Shown piece after piece: positions 1-11,854 of a stretch of DNA of 64,000 nucleotides. The position numbers and the translations under genes are program-made. Each line of letters begins with the position of its first letter. The first letter of the stretch is position 1. This stretch comes from Setomelanomma holmii (Eukaryota; Ascomycota; Dothideomycetes; Pleosporales; Phaeosphaeriaceae), in NCBI GenBank assembly GCA_010015745.1, contig ML978158.1, forward strand, positions 310,001 to 374,000. The letters are read 5' to 3'. The notes beneath the pieces were generated by a model that was given only the letters and a program-made list of their open reading frames with translations, was not told the origin of the DNA and did not search any database.

Positions 1-959
1 CGACCTCTTTGGGTCATGGTGTGACAGACATCTTTGCGCAGTTGGTACTCATTCTCGTCGCTTTCAGTCACTCATTCTGCAACATTGATACATGGATGCT
101 CACCCCTTCAGCTGCCTTCATTGGCTGGCCTATTATACATTGGCATTGGCATGGTTAGACTAGACTCGCATCCTAGACACAGCATGACAGATATGCATAT
201 ATCGCATCTCATTCGCGCCATCCGATCTCTACGTTCCTTTACAAGTATGCACACTTCCGCCAAATATCTCACCTCATGCGTCACATCCTGCGCGTAGATT
301 GCACGAAGGAAAGGCTGAGTGTTGCACGCTCCTGCTGCGTCCGTTCCCTCGCCACATCGCTATACCATTCCAGGTGAGAAGTTGCTGCTGCACGACTTGA
401 GCATGATAACATGGCTACACCACAGTCTTCATCGACTTGTTGGGCAAGACTTCATGTCAATACCAACCGAGCTCACTGTGGCGGGTAAGACCCTCAGCGA
501 ATTGCGATATGTTGATGAAAGCAGTTGTGGATCGCTTCACCGACCTTCAATGGAAGGCACGCTCGAGGCAGCACACCACGGGCAGCCACAACCCGCTACT
601 TCCTCAACAACAAACATGCCGCGTCATGCTCGATCGTCTCACAATCTCTCTCGCCTACACCACACCGATCAGCGGCCGTATGGGCTATTGGACGATTCCC
701 TACTTGACTGTACCTTCACGCATATCCTATCCATTCTGAGCTTTTTCACAACTTCTATCATCCACAAAGTACGCTTTCCCTTTCTCTCTGTACGTCCGGA
801 GTCTCCAACACCACGCTGTGAAAGTCTGATAGAGGTCAAGAAGCAGCTCGTAAGCATCGCGAGTACTCCCCTCTGATCGCGTATGGTTTGCTTCCCTCTG
901 CGCAACATCGCGCTTGTGTATGCCTATGCTGCCTGTTCTGACCACAACATTAGGGAATT
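1..959. other. no supported gene
   Basis: Several overlapping open frames cross this stretch on the plus strand (319-876 is the longest), but none shows a recognisable domain or consistent coding bias. A plausible intron (GTATGG near 883 to ATTAG near 953) suggests that upstream exons of the gene ending at 2425 may lie here. Confidence 0.5.
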
Positions 960-2425
960 GCTGCCGCAAGTTCCTCCGCTGCTACCGGCACCACGATCCC
1001 TCTCTGTTGTGCACCCTGCGGAATCTCTAAAGGTCTAAGACAACGTTATCAACCAGACCGGCGTCAACTTCACGGCTCGGAATTGTCCACTCTGGATCCT
1101 GCGGAGGGTTCAAGACCCCTTTCACGGAGGGCTAGCACGTCAATCTTTCACCAACGCCTTGAACGCTCCAGTTCCATACCTCGAAAACCTACTTTCGCAG
1201 AAGAGGTTGCGGCAGGTGTCCCTCTAAGTCCTTGGTCAAAGGACCACCCGAACTGCATTCGCAATTCCCGCACTAGGTCGGATAGCTAGCAGCAACAGCT
1301 CTTACAACAGGAACGCGAGAAAAGGCTCAGGCAAGAAGAGCGCAGAAGACAAGAGCAGCGCAGACTCTCACGACAACTCGACGGCTCGAGGTCTCAGACT
1401 CCCTCACCAAGCATCTCTCGCATCGGCACAGCACTCTTCAGCCCTATCTCGCGCGCCGATACAGCAAGCAGTCTTCATTCCGGAAAGTCGACGCTATCTT
1501 CGAATTCGGGCAAAGAGTCCTTCTTGAGACGCGTCGCCGTCTGGGCAGCAACACAGGATGATCGAGACACTCAAGGACATGAAGCACGGGAAAAGCAACA
1601 GCTACGAGAATCTGACGCTGGAGAGGACAGCAAATCAGATACTGCATCACATGGAGGACAAGGACAGCGAAGATTCTTTGGAAAGTACAAGGGCAAGGGT
1701 ACTGTGTAAGTTTCTGAGTCTCATGACAGAACGTACGAGTTCACATGCTAACTTAGTGACAGCGAACGCTCGAGCGATCTACGGAGCGAATCGCGCTCTC
1801 GACGTGATAAGCTTCGCTCCGACTTCGTCAAGAAAAATTGGAGCCGCCATCGTCGAACACAATCCGACGACTAGGTCGTATATCCATTGCACCTCGGCCA
1901 AGGAAGACTCGCGTCTTGCTGCCATGGAACACTTGCTTGTCATCACTGAGGATCTCTTGCAGAGGATGATGGATGCTGAGGGCATTACGAGCAATGGCTG
2001 GCTGCCAGCAACAGCACAGGCACAACATGCGGCGACGTACAGTGTCGCTAGTGTCAATGGTGGAAGTGTAGCCGGCAGCGTGCAGGATAGTCGAAGGAGC
2101 AGTGTTGCGCCGCAGGAGTAGGTCAAGGACTACTGTTCATTGATTTGTCCTTGCTTACCCGTCCCACAGAACTGGCCCAATTGGCTTCATCAACGATCAC
2201 CACTCGCCATACTCGCAGCATCACATCCAGAAACCTCACTTCTTGCGTGCCAACAGCGAGACGTCTTTCCAGTTTCAGCAGACGCCGCAGCCACCGCACA
2301 CGCAGAACATCCCGCGCCAAGCTAGCGACATCATTCAGCAGCCACAGCCAGTCTCGATGGCGCACATGCCGGGTAAAGGGCATGCGGGAGGCAGAGTGGC
2401 GTGGAAGTTGGGTAGTGAGGATTAA
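960..2425 (+). pseudogene. Q/R/S-rich disordered protein gene, reading frame broken
   Basis: I do not recognise the family. From about 1020 one frame reads a low-complexity S/R-rich stretch up to a TAG at 1287-1289. The same frame continues directly after that stop as a Q/E/R-rich probable coiled coil and an S/T-rich segment, up to a good donor at 1706. Splicing 1706-1762 (57 nt, GTAAGT, branch GCTAAC) keeps the frame until TAG 1872-1874. After that the coding signal moves to another frame (helical stretch around 1880-2000, then an alanine/serine-rich tail). This joins through a canonical intron, 2118-2169, to the last exon ending at 2425 with a Q/H/P-rich tail. The final intron and last two exons are well supported. 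The in-frame TAG and the shift near 1860-1875 are not explained by any intron I can find. Pseudogene, assembly indel, or a mis-modelled gene are all possible. The 5' end is unknown. Confidence 0.4.
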
Positions 2426-2655
2426 GCTTGTGGTATCTCGCCTAGACGCATTGAACTGTACTAAAAGCTGGACTCGGTTTGTTAGTAGACACTTCTCATG
2501 AAAAGGAACCTGTTATGCTCGGTTTGAAGATGCTCATCATTCTCATTGCTCAGCTCCAGCGCAAAGCAGGGGCATAAGTGATCTAGTGCCCTATATGAAC
2601 GCCGATATGCATGCCATCCATCCCTCATTCATCATGCGGTCTTCAAGCCGACATC

Positions 2656-3690
2656 CTAAGCCTTCTTCGCAAACTCAACGCGCAAGATGAGATGACCAAA
2701 ACCGACTGGAGAAATATGTTAGCAGCTGTACAAAGGGTCTCGCAGCACAGCAGAGAGAACTTGACTTACATCCATCCATCTTCTCGCACGCCTTCGCGGC
2801 ATCCGACCGATCCGCGTAACTGACGAAAGCAAAGCCCTTTGCCCTGCCGGTCTCGCGATCCTTTGCCAAAAACACCCTCGTGACGTGTCCATATCTGCTG
2901 AACATATCTCTGAGGTCCTGCTCTTCCGCAAATTCGCTGACGTTTGTGACTCGCAGCGTCGCACTATCATCACGATCGAATTTACCGCCCATCTTCTCGC
3001 CCGCGCCTGCACGTCCTCGCAGATGCGGTGGGACGTATCCTCCCTGACCTGATCCGAGACCACCGCTCGCACCTCCTGGTGCATCGTCTGGCATGTCTGC
3101 AGGCGCGACGTCGCCCTCTGGCGCCATGGTGTCTTTGAACGGGCACTTTGTAGTGAAATGGTCTCCCTGACAAATTCTGCACTTGATCTTTGCATTCTTG
3201 AGTTCGGCCTTCTTCTTCGCCTCGTCGCCCTTGTCCTCGTTACTCGCCTTCCACGCGGCCACGGGTCTGAAGAGGATGTTCTCAGCCACGCTGACAGTGT
3301 CTGTTTGCGGGCCCGCAGGCTTGCCCTTTTCTTGTCCGAACTTGGCCCATTGCTTGCGCTCTGCGACGCGCGGGTTCACGGTTGTCTTGACGACGGTCTT
3401 CTTGATGCGGCGGGTTGTCTTGTAGCGGCGGCCGTCTTCGCCGACGCGGTAGGTTGTGATTGTTTCGGTGCCATCTTTGTTTTTGGTGACGGTTTGGGAT
3501 GGGAGGGCGAGCTCGTTGTCGTCGTCTTCTTCGGCCCAATCGGTGCGGCTACGGAGTGTTAGTTGGTCTCAGTCTTTGAGCGTGGTAAAGCGAAATGTGC
3601 ATGGAATTTGAGAGCGATGGCGCTGTAGCGAACTTTTCGTGGAAGCGCGAGAAGGGCGAGGGAGTGGTCTTACCCAGCTGGTCGTGACAT
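2656..3690 (-). CDS. TIF35: eukaryotic translation initiation factor 3 subunit G (eIF3g)
   Basis: RNA-binding subunit of the eIF3 complex, acting in the cytoplasm on the 40S subunit during scanning and reinitiation. Three exons: 3674-3690 (only 17 nt), 2770-3548 and 2656-2705. The introns are 125 nt and 64 nt, all phases close, and the product is 281 aa. The N-terminal half carries the conserved eIF3g region, beginning MSRPAG then TDWAEE, with a K/T-rich stretch. A CxxC...H...C zinc-knuckle (CRICQGDHFTTKC) follows near the middle, then a Gly-rich linker. A C-terminal RRM has RNP2-like LRVTNVSE and RNP1-like GRAKGFAFVSY. The last exon supplies the end of the RRM (HLILRVEFAKK). The start is the ATG at 3690, which is separated from the body by the first intron. 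No oddities apart from the very short first exon. Confidence 0.96.
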
Positions 3691-6600
3691 TTTGTCTGCT
3701 TCTGTGAGTGTGAACGGTGGTTGCAAGGTTGTTTCCGGTGTCAAAGTGGTGTCGGGTCGAGGTTCGCGATTGTTCTTGTCGATAATATGCAGTGAGGAGT
3801 GGCGGCTAGTGGGGCATTTCTAAGCTTGTGCGCACGCTAACAACCCGCGCTAGTGGTTTGCCTGTCGACTCACACAAGAACCACTCCTTTCCTCGACACG
3901 TATGCCATATACGACATGAGATGCCTGAAATTGGAAGTCATGCCCACAGAGGTGTCTTGGACATACGGCCGATCAGTCTGGACCCGTTGATGACATATCG
4001 ACGCACACTGCACCAAACTTATGAACACGAGCAAAGTACACTTATTACAGGGCAGAGGAAGAGTACTTGGCTATTCAAGGTCAGACTTTCAAGTGCATTT
4101 TTTCTTTTATACGATTTTCTGTCAGTCTTTCTGGTTTTGTCATACGATTCCATGCTCATGCTCCTTGACCTCAACATCGGGAGCTCTCATACGAATTCGT
4201 AAGACTTGCTCAACGACGATCGTAGAATTCCCTTCATCCTGTGGAACGGTCAAAGGCATTAGCTCGTTCGGATGTCGGAAATCACTATACGAATGAGTTC
4301 ACAGCTCTCACTTTCTTGAGGCACGGGCAAGGCAGTCAGAGCAGCACGTCAAAGTTAATACACCCAAGCCTTCTGTTACAGGTACCCACTGCAGCATATC
4401 CCACAAGCATGACAATCTCTCACTCATTTCGTCCGAACCTCGTCATCATATGGCCTGATCCATGGCTCTGTTACGACCTCACTCCATGAGAAACATCTTC
4501 GACCTGCTGCTCGATGTTCGAATTGGAGACATCTCTTGGCCTCCTTGCCATTCTCTGCATCCTGTGATTAGGGAATTGACAAATTCGGCTTTATCGTGTG
4601 GCTCCTGGGCTTTTCTTCGGGAGAGCCACAAAACGTAGGGCTATGCTTTCATTCTTTCCAACTGGGGGTCTTCAGTAGCTTATCACCTGAATCACCGCCA
4701 AAAAGCTTTTCATCAAGCCGAAAGCCAAAAACAACATTCGCCTTTCGCATCCAAAATTTTGGACACCGCCAGCTTTTGTGAAGCTTGACGGAGAGGAGTC
4801 CGTGCAATGAGTGGCCGGCTTATAAAAGCCCTCACAATGATATTAGCGCGTCAATATGGCAGACATGTTGCTTTTTCTTCCCAGAGTTTTTGGCAGGCGA
4901 TCGAATTCAGGATACGTTATGGTTGCATGTTGTGGCTGTTGTAGGTTTTGCTTTTCCCTCTTTCCGACATTTCCGTCCGGCTTTTTCGATGTCATTTGTG
5001 GGGCCTTCGACATCTACGACATTGACGATGATGGCAGTCTTCACATGCCGTATCTTGTGCATGATCATATGGTCTTTATACAAGCTGACTCAATCCGTTC
5101 AGCCTTCGAGCTGCTCAATCACATATCATTCGCGACTGCGAAGTTATGTTGCGCTGTGTGCGCCACCGCCGCTGCATTCAGACTCCTGACGACATTTTCT
5201 AGTCGACCGACCACGCAACATGGGCGCGTGTATAGTCGGTTATTCGAGATATTCGAGCTAAAGCTGATCATGGAGAAGGAAGTGGCGTCTGGACGCGGAC
5301 ATATATACCCGTACCGGCCCTCTGAAGCCGGTACCAGGTGAGTGTGGCGCTCAAATTCAGCCGACTTGTCGTCAACGTTGCTGTAGACAAGATGTTTACG
5401 TGGAGCACGAGTCTTCCAGATCGCCATGTTCCGGATTGGACATCAACATACAGCGCTGGACTGACACTGCTATACTACGACACTCCAACGTCCGGCTCAG
5501 ACATGATCATCGAATGCCAGACTTTTGAAAGAAAGCTGGTCATGTCGGCGCTGAACAGCTGATATGTACCTTAGTACATAAGAAAGTCATCGCGAAGTGT
5601 GTTGCGGAGCTTGTTCAAATCACGCGATCCCGTACGGGTTTATGACTGTACGAGAGAATTTGACCAAACACCACGCCGAGACAGCCATTTGACACAAATC
5701 TGCGCTTTTTGACTTGGAAAAGCGAGTCCAAACATGCTGGGAAGGGCTTGGTCTTTTGGACTGGAGGATATTTCCACAAGTCGAAACGTGCTGCAGGAGG
5801 GGGAAAGACGTGGGCGAAGGACGTGTATTTATACCCTTATTCCACGGTTTCAGTCAGCCATGTTGGCTTGGATAGTGCTTTTTGTTGATCGACCAACACC
5901 GTCCATCACATCGTTGCATGCATATCTGTGGTCAAATCGACTCATCGCCATCTGCGCTCGAGCTCACCCACGTACGGACGAGCATGGCGTTTTCGACAGG
6001 CAAACTGTTGGCTTCACAACGCCAAGCAAAGACATGCGAAGGTAGTTGCAGTGTTTTGGGCGGCTGTCATGCTCACTCGTCGCATGCATTCTCCTTTGCG
6101 GATGCTCACGCCATTTTTATGTCGTTCATAGACATACGTAGTGCAATTCGAGTGAAGACGCCGAACGGAATCATGTGACTTTCGCTTGCGATCTTTGAGA
6201 CTCCACTAAGGAGTGGAGATGACGAGAAGAAGAAGGACATCTGGTCTCAAAGGGGATTATATAACAACTGAGCCGCTGAAGTGGATGGCCTTGAATGCAT
6301 CAAAGCCGCATATGTGCGCAGAAGCTGACGAATGTCGTCCTCAAAATCTTACTAATCTCCATAGCACCATCAGCAGGTCTCTTTATTCACTAAAGGCCCA
6401 CTTAGAAACAAAATATGCCAAGCTAGGAAAGAGCTTTTCGATCGAAGGCTTCTCGTCGTCATGTCGTACTCTGTAGTAATTTTCCACTTGCCGACCCACG
6501 CCACAAAACAACATTGTGTGACATTGATACTTTTTCGAGTCGAGAAAGAAAAACTTTCGAAGTATTCAAAGCCAATTTTGATATCTTGAAGAGCCACAAA

Positions 6601-7136
6601 AGATATTGATGTGTGGGCCAGATAAAATCTGCGGGGAACTTGTGCACTTCCTCTTAGAGAGCGAAAGCATGATACGAACACAGGCACTCTCTCGTGATGC
6701 CCTCAAAGCCAACGAATCATGACGAAAATATCACGTTTCTCCATTCTTATACGATAGGACAGATTTGAATTATTGACATACTCTCGAAGAAGGTAAAAAA
6801 CGTCGGAGAGGGATGAAATAGAAAAAGAGTTTACATTCATGGATTGAGTAGCACCAAGTCGTCAAGCTCTTCTTTCTTGTCTAGTAGTCGAATCGTGCAC
6901 CGATACCAGAAATATCGACGGAGACCGCAACAGGAAACGGTCGCTGTTTTAATATTACTGGAGCTGGTAGCAACCATATGCTACCATCACCGATATCGGT
7001 GGTCGGTTGTGGATATCGCGAGCTTAGTTTGCTAGAGCGAGAAGTTGAAATACTAGACTGCCCGACCAAAGCCTGGCCGGGCTCTACCAGAGAGTACTTC
7101 GCAATAAGCACCCTGCGGATATAAGTCGCAAGAGCG
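3691..7136. other. gene-poor region, no supported CDS
   Basis: No open frame here looks coding. There are isolated TATA-like elements (TATAAAAG at 4821-4828, a TATTTATA near 5825, TATATAAC near 6257) without a convincing gene downstream. An inverted repeat near 4595-4626 has GTGGCTC and GAGCCAC arms. The first ~150 bp is the likely promoter of eIF3g. The rest may be an old, eroded repeat or a lineage-specific intergenic stretch. Confidence 0.5.
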
Positions 7137-8673
7137 TCATTTGCGTCGGGAATACCAATACATCGCCGTGAGCTTCGTGGTAGAGTCGGGGGGAATTTGC
7201 TGCTTGTGCTTGACGTAGACCGCTGAGAGGCAGAAAGAATATAAGGCCGTTTGCCGTCCTCTCCAGTATGCCGTGGTCTGAGTGCCAGACTTCTGTGAGT
7301 GCTCGGCAGCGAGATGGTTTGATCGGATCGTATGTCGCTCAAATTGTCGGCTGTTATTCAGTCGGAGAAGTTGACGTCTGTAATATCCTTATCAACGCCA
7401 GGAAGGTTCATTTCACCTCCTGACGTGCGAACGTTGCTCACTGATCCACCATAACCAGTGTAGGCCGGGCCTTTGCCCTTGTTGTTTTCCCCGTGGCTTC
7501 ATCTGGAGATTTGTTGCCATCGCAATTGCTGTGTTCAGCGCCATCACTGCTTGCCGAAAACTCATTGCTAAGCTCAACCACTTGTCCACGGTCAGGAGGT
7601 GTAAACACGTGCTCACGTTGGTAATGCCAAATTATGTGCGTGCATCAGTCTTCCCAAGTTGTGTTATGGTGCGGGCATAGTCTGCATCGCGGAGGAAAAA
7701 CAGTACGGACACCACGGACTTCGCACTGACTTGTCGTCAAAGTACTCTGATGAAACTTCTTCAAGTGCTCTTTCAGCCTGCTTTTCCTTGTGAAGAGATG
7801 GCGTTTCAAAGGTTTGGCGGGATCGCCACAGATTGGACAGAAATAGATGTGCTGTGGATAGACGATCTCTTCGTGCCTGAACAGATCTTGAGGACGCTTG
7901 GTGCGGTACTCGCAACTGATTGTACATGCGTAATTCCCAGCATCACTCCAATGCTGACCGGTTTGCCTGCATTGGCCATTTTCGATAACATTGCTGATGG
8001 TCTCTCCAAGCACTTTTCGAGCAAGCTGTTGAAGTAGTTTTGTGGTATGCAATGGTCTGACACTACCTTCCGTAGAAGCTGCTTGCTTCGCTAGACGGAC
8101 CGCAGGCGCTACAATGGACTTCGTCGTGCTAGGACAAGCCAGAACACCAGATCCCGTGTCCGGTATTGTATCGAGACCGAAGGACGTGTCCAAGAGGGAC
8201 ATCGGGAATGGGTCAAATTGCGGAAGGTCTGGCCAAGTGAATGTGTCCGGCAGTATGTTGGAGGTCTGCTGAAGGTCATGCGAAATAACAGTCAGATGTT
8301 GCAATGAGCTGCTGTTTCGATCGACACCATTTCGGACGTCACTGAAGGGTGTCTCTTCTGTTCCTTCTTCACGCCCGATCGCGTTTCCATCGTGTTCTCG
8401 GATTTGCGCAGTGCATATTGGAACTGCCACCAGATCCAGGCTGTTGGATTATGTAGCGGAAGCCGACTTTTCGGGAGGTATGTTAAGGCGCTGAATATCA
8501 TCGGAGCGCTCATTTTCGAGCAAATGATGAATACAGGATTCGATTTGCTCCCGTGACGTTCGCAACAGAACAAGGAAGCTCAACATCTCCGTGTCGTTCA
8601 GCGCGCGAAGATTGTGCATGAACCACGAACGGAACCAGAGCTTTGCCAGTTCGATAATTTCCTCTTGGGACAA
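7137..8673 (-). pseudogene. C2H2 zinc-finger protein (putative transcription factor), frame interrupted
   Basis: One minus-strand frame is open from 8673 to 7442 except for a TAA at 8449-8451 and a TGA at 7645-7647. It then continues through a canonical 64-nt intron (7378-7441, GTGAGC...TTACAG) to a stop at 7137. The N-terminal part is a short helical domain (first ATG at 8619; upstream only a TTG). An acidic and Ser/Thr/Pro-rich stretch follows. The C-terminal zinc-finger region has YACTISCEYR...H, FCPICG...KRHLF...HLKKFHQ and RCRLCPHH. The TGA sits in the last finger at a position where W is likely (TWED-stop). I know this finger arrangement from fungal C2H2 proteins of unknown role; DNA binding is inference. 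Two nonsense codons make a functional full-length product unlikely unless they are sequence errors. Confidence 0.5.
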
Positions 8674-9690
8674 TCCTTATCTGAAGTCCGCTTGTAGGTG
8701 ACATCATGAACGCCAGAGTCATTAGAGCCATCATGGTGATCTGAACTCGAAGAGGAGATACGTAGCTAGGAGAGTTCAGCAAAAGTGAGGAGCAACCTGG
8801 GAACAGACGAGCACTCAAGTGATTGCCTGTGTCCCTTGAGCAGAATCGTATCCGATTCTCTTGCGTTGTCAGAAACGACAAGCTTGTGGTGCAAGATGTT
8901 CAATCGTCGCCGCGTAGCAGAAGGGATAGAAATGCGTGATCTGTAGTGTAATAGACGCAGACTGCGTTTAGAGAGCTGCATAAGCATAGTAAAACGTATC
9001 CTGTAGTGCTGCACCTTCTTTTATCGTCCTGATAAAGTTGTGCACTTGAGACCTCGAGAGAGTGAGTGTGCACAGTTTAGCTGCGCTGGCGCAGCGGTTG
9101 CCCTTTTCGCTTGTCGCCCAATAGGGATGCAGGAAGATCGATGCGCCGTGGAGAGGACGCTTGCGATGACATGAGCGGCTCTGCCTGAGTAATTTCCACC
9201 ATGTCTGCAACTCATCAGCGCATTAGACCACATCTGCGTCGGCCGTCAATGGCGAATTGAAGCTCTTCTTGAGTCCTCGCATGGTGATCTTTTGTGACCA
9301 AGCCTTTGTATACCAAATCATGCTGACAGGAAGCAGTGTGACTGGTCGGATCGGGCTGTCGCATCTTCATTGCTGTATCAAGACAAGAACGTTCAGAAAT
9401 TCTCGGTAATGCACGGAATGAACGCGAGAGTGCAATAAGGTAAGCATCATGAGGACTCAGAAATAGCAGCGCAGGCAAGGAGGAACAAACTTATCGTCAC
9501 TCATATCTCATTTCGTTGTACAAGACACATAATCTAGTTGTGTGTCGTGAGTCGTAGAAAGGCCGCAGAATTGAGCCATCGCTAGAGTCACTTTTCGTCA
9601 TCCGCGGGTACATGCGTCATGTCGATGCCATATACCTTACGCCGCCAATCAACCATCTGTCCGAGACGCCTATAGCTTTCCGGCGGTTAT
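8674..9690. other. no supported gene
   Basis: Minus-strand frames of 80-120 codons overlap here without a recognisable domain. One reads a Ser/Asp/His-rich run just upstream of 8673 and could be a lost upstream exon of the C2H2 gene. Otherwise this holds the 3' flank of the mannitol dehydrogenase gene. Confidence 0.4.
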
Positions 9691-10919
9691 TCAGCTACTC
9701 TCCGACTGGACCTTCTTGACGATCGGGACGATCTTCTCGTACAGTGGGTGGTCCTTCTCGAGACCGTTGACCTTGGTGACAACCTCCTCGGCGGAGTTCC
9801 CCTTGAGGATCTTGGCCAGCTCGGCTGACTCCTCGTCACCCTCAACGTTCTGGAAGCGGTATGCCTGCTCGATGGCACCAAGAAGAGCATCGACCTTCTC
9901 GCCGCGCTCAGCCAGCTGAGCAGCGGGACCAACAAAGCGCTCCTTGCGGGAGAGCTTGCGGAGCGGCGCGCGACCAACACGCTCGACATTGTCTTTGAGA
10001 ACGGGGTTGGAGATACGCTTGATGATCGACTCGACGTAATCGTCCTGCTCCTGTGTGGTGACGCCGTGCTTGTTGACGATCAAGTGAGCAGTCTCCTTCA
10101 CTGCGTCACGGACGATGTCGTGGAGCTTCTGGTCGTGGAGAACCTCGTGGATGTAGGTCTTCTTGGCCTGGTAGCCGTAGTACGCAGCGGTGGCGTGCGA
10201 GGTGTTGACAGTGAAGAGCTTGCGCTCAATGTATGGCTCGAGGTCATCGACGTAGTGGACGCCCTCGATAGCGGGCTTGTTGCCGCCATTCTCGAACGGC
10301 TTCTGCTCAACGCACCACTCGAAGAACTTCTCAATCTTGACGTTCAGGCCAGCGTCTGCATCCTGCACGGGTACAATTCGGTCGATAGCCGAGTTGGCGA
10401 AACGTGCCTTCTTGTCAAGGTTTTTCTTTGAGTCTTCGCTCAGCTTTGACTCGATGAATCCCCTCCATGTGGTTGTGGCATTGATGGCGTTTTCGCAGGC
10501 AATGACGGCGATGGGGTAGTCGAGCTCGCGAGCGTCGATGGCCTTGGCGACGGGCTCAGCGACGAACTTGAGGATGTTGGGGCCGACGGCGCAGGTGACG
10601 ACATCAGCGGTCGCGATCTCGTGGATGACCTTGTCCATCTCGTGCTTCGAGTTAATGGCGCGGTAGTGGTCGATGGTGAACTCGCGCTCGCCATCGTCGC
10701 CGATCTCGGTGACCTTGTACGACGATTGTTTTTGAAGAGCCTCAATAATGCTGTCCATGACATCGACGAACACGACCTCATAGCCCGAGTTGTGGAGGAA
10801 CTCGGCGACGAAGCCACGGCCAATGTTGCCGCCGCCAAAGTGGACAGCCTGCGATAGTGACTTAGTACGCGACCGGAATCTCGAGCATGCGGATTGCCTA
10901 CCTTCTTCTCGAAAGTCAT
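9691..10919 (-). CDS. mtlD: mannitol-1-phosphate 5-dehydrogenase
   Basis: Interconverts fructose 6-phosphate and mannitol 1-phosphate with NAD(H). It is cytosolic and belongs to the polyol-specific long-chain dehydrogenase family. Two exons: 10902-10919 (MTFEKK) and 9691-10848, with a 53-nt intron between; 391 aa, close to the family's usual ~388. The Rossmann dinucleotide motif GGGNIGRG begins at about residue 11. The C-terminal helical domain carries the family's KLFTVNTSHA stretch, which provides the catalytic Lys and conserved Asn/His. Start: the ATG at 10919; the open frame upstream of the splice site lacks an ATG that would preserve the dinucleotide motif spacing. Mannitol is a major storage polyol and stress protectant in moulds. 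Confidence 0.96.
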
Positions 10920-11854
10920 GGTTGTGAGTTGTTGTTAGGTTGGTTGGTGGTAATACTACGAGGTGAGTGTCAATTGGGAGGAAGAGGAGAATAGAAGGAA
11001 AAAGTTTGGTGAGAGGAGGGTTTTGTTGTTTATAGTAAAGGCAAGGAAGCAAACTATAGCGGGGTATTTGTAGGAGGTAAGAGCTAGGGCCAATCCTGGT
11101 CGCGTCTTGAGGGCGCAGAGTTTTGCAGGATGAGGCTTACCTGGCCAGACGCTTGTGCTAGTCGAGCGGTGTGCGGGAGGACTCAGTGGTGCAGTAGTAT
11201 CGCCGTGGACGTTGGACGCGAGTAAAGGTCAATGTTGGGGGCAGATGGTGAGCTGGCGAAATACACCCCGCTATGGCGGTGACGTCTTGGAACAGCCCTG
11301 ATTGGACACTAACAGAGCTGGCAGGCACGAACGTCGCACTGTCGAGGCGTGCAAAAGCAAATAGTCTTCTGAGACGTGGGAGCGTGGCATAGCCTTGTAC
11401 CTGGTGACTTGCAGCCCACAGCAATGAGGCTCAGAAGCAATATGCATGTTCATAATTAATGCCTCAGAGAGCGATGCCCAACGTCTATCTCGGCCCGTGT
11501 CGAAATCGAAAATGCAGCTTCTCTCGGCCGTGGACCTCCGCGAATATGTGCTTGTCGCGATCCCAACAGAACAGGCAGTTTTCGATTGGCAACGATATTG
11601 AATATCGGGCGTACGTCATAGTTCGAACCATGGATGCCTCCCGTTCCCGCCGTTAGCTGGCGCCAAGGCCACCGGACGATGTTTGTGACATGGGCACCCT
11701 CGCTAATGCTCGAGAGATTCTGGCAAGCGAACGTTTGGTGGAGCAGACAGATCGTCATTGATTGCTAGAATATCGTGAAATCGTGCCCTCCCATGGCGAT
11801 GTTTGCCGACCACTCCGTTCCGAAGATTTCCCTCTTCGAGTGTCGTGAATGTAT
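10920..11854. other. intergenic, no supported gene
   Basis: Promoter side of the mannitol-1-phosphate dehydrogenase gene (pyrimidine/purine-skewed tracts at 10940-11030) and the 3' flank of the PNS1 gene. Short open frames on both strands look random. Confidence 0.5.

Noticed and set aside
319..876. 185-codon open frame, plus strand
   Set aside because: No ATG start near its beginning, no domain, and overlapping frames look equally plausible; kept only as possible upstream exon material.
4856..5341. 161-codon frame downstream of a TATAAAAG box
   Set aside because: Cys/Phe-rich but no signal peptide, no domain and no coding bias; the TATA box alone is not enough to call a gene.
6881..7342. 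153-codon minus frame after the C2H2 gene
   Set aside because: It follows in frame after an alternative C-terminal reading of the same gene, but a canonical GTGAGC...TTACAG intron supports a different frame ending at 7137. The choice is not certain.
10066..10431. 121-codon plus frame
   Set aside because: Antisense shadow of the mannitol-1-phosphate dehydrogenase gene.
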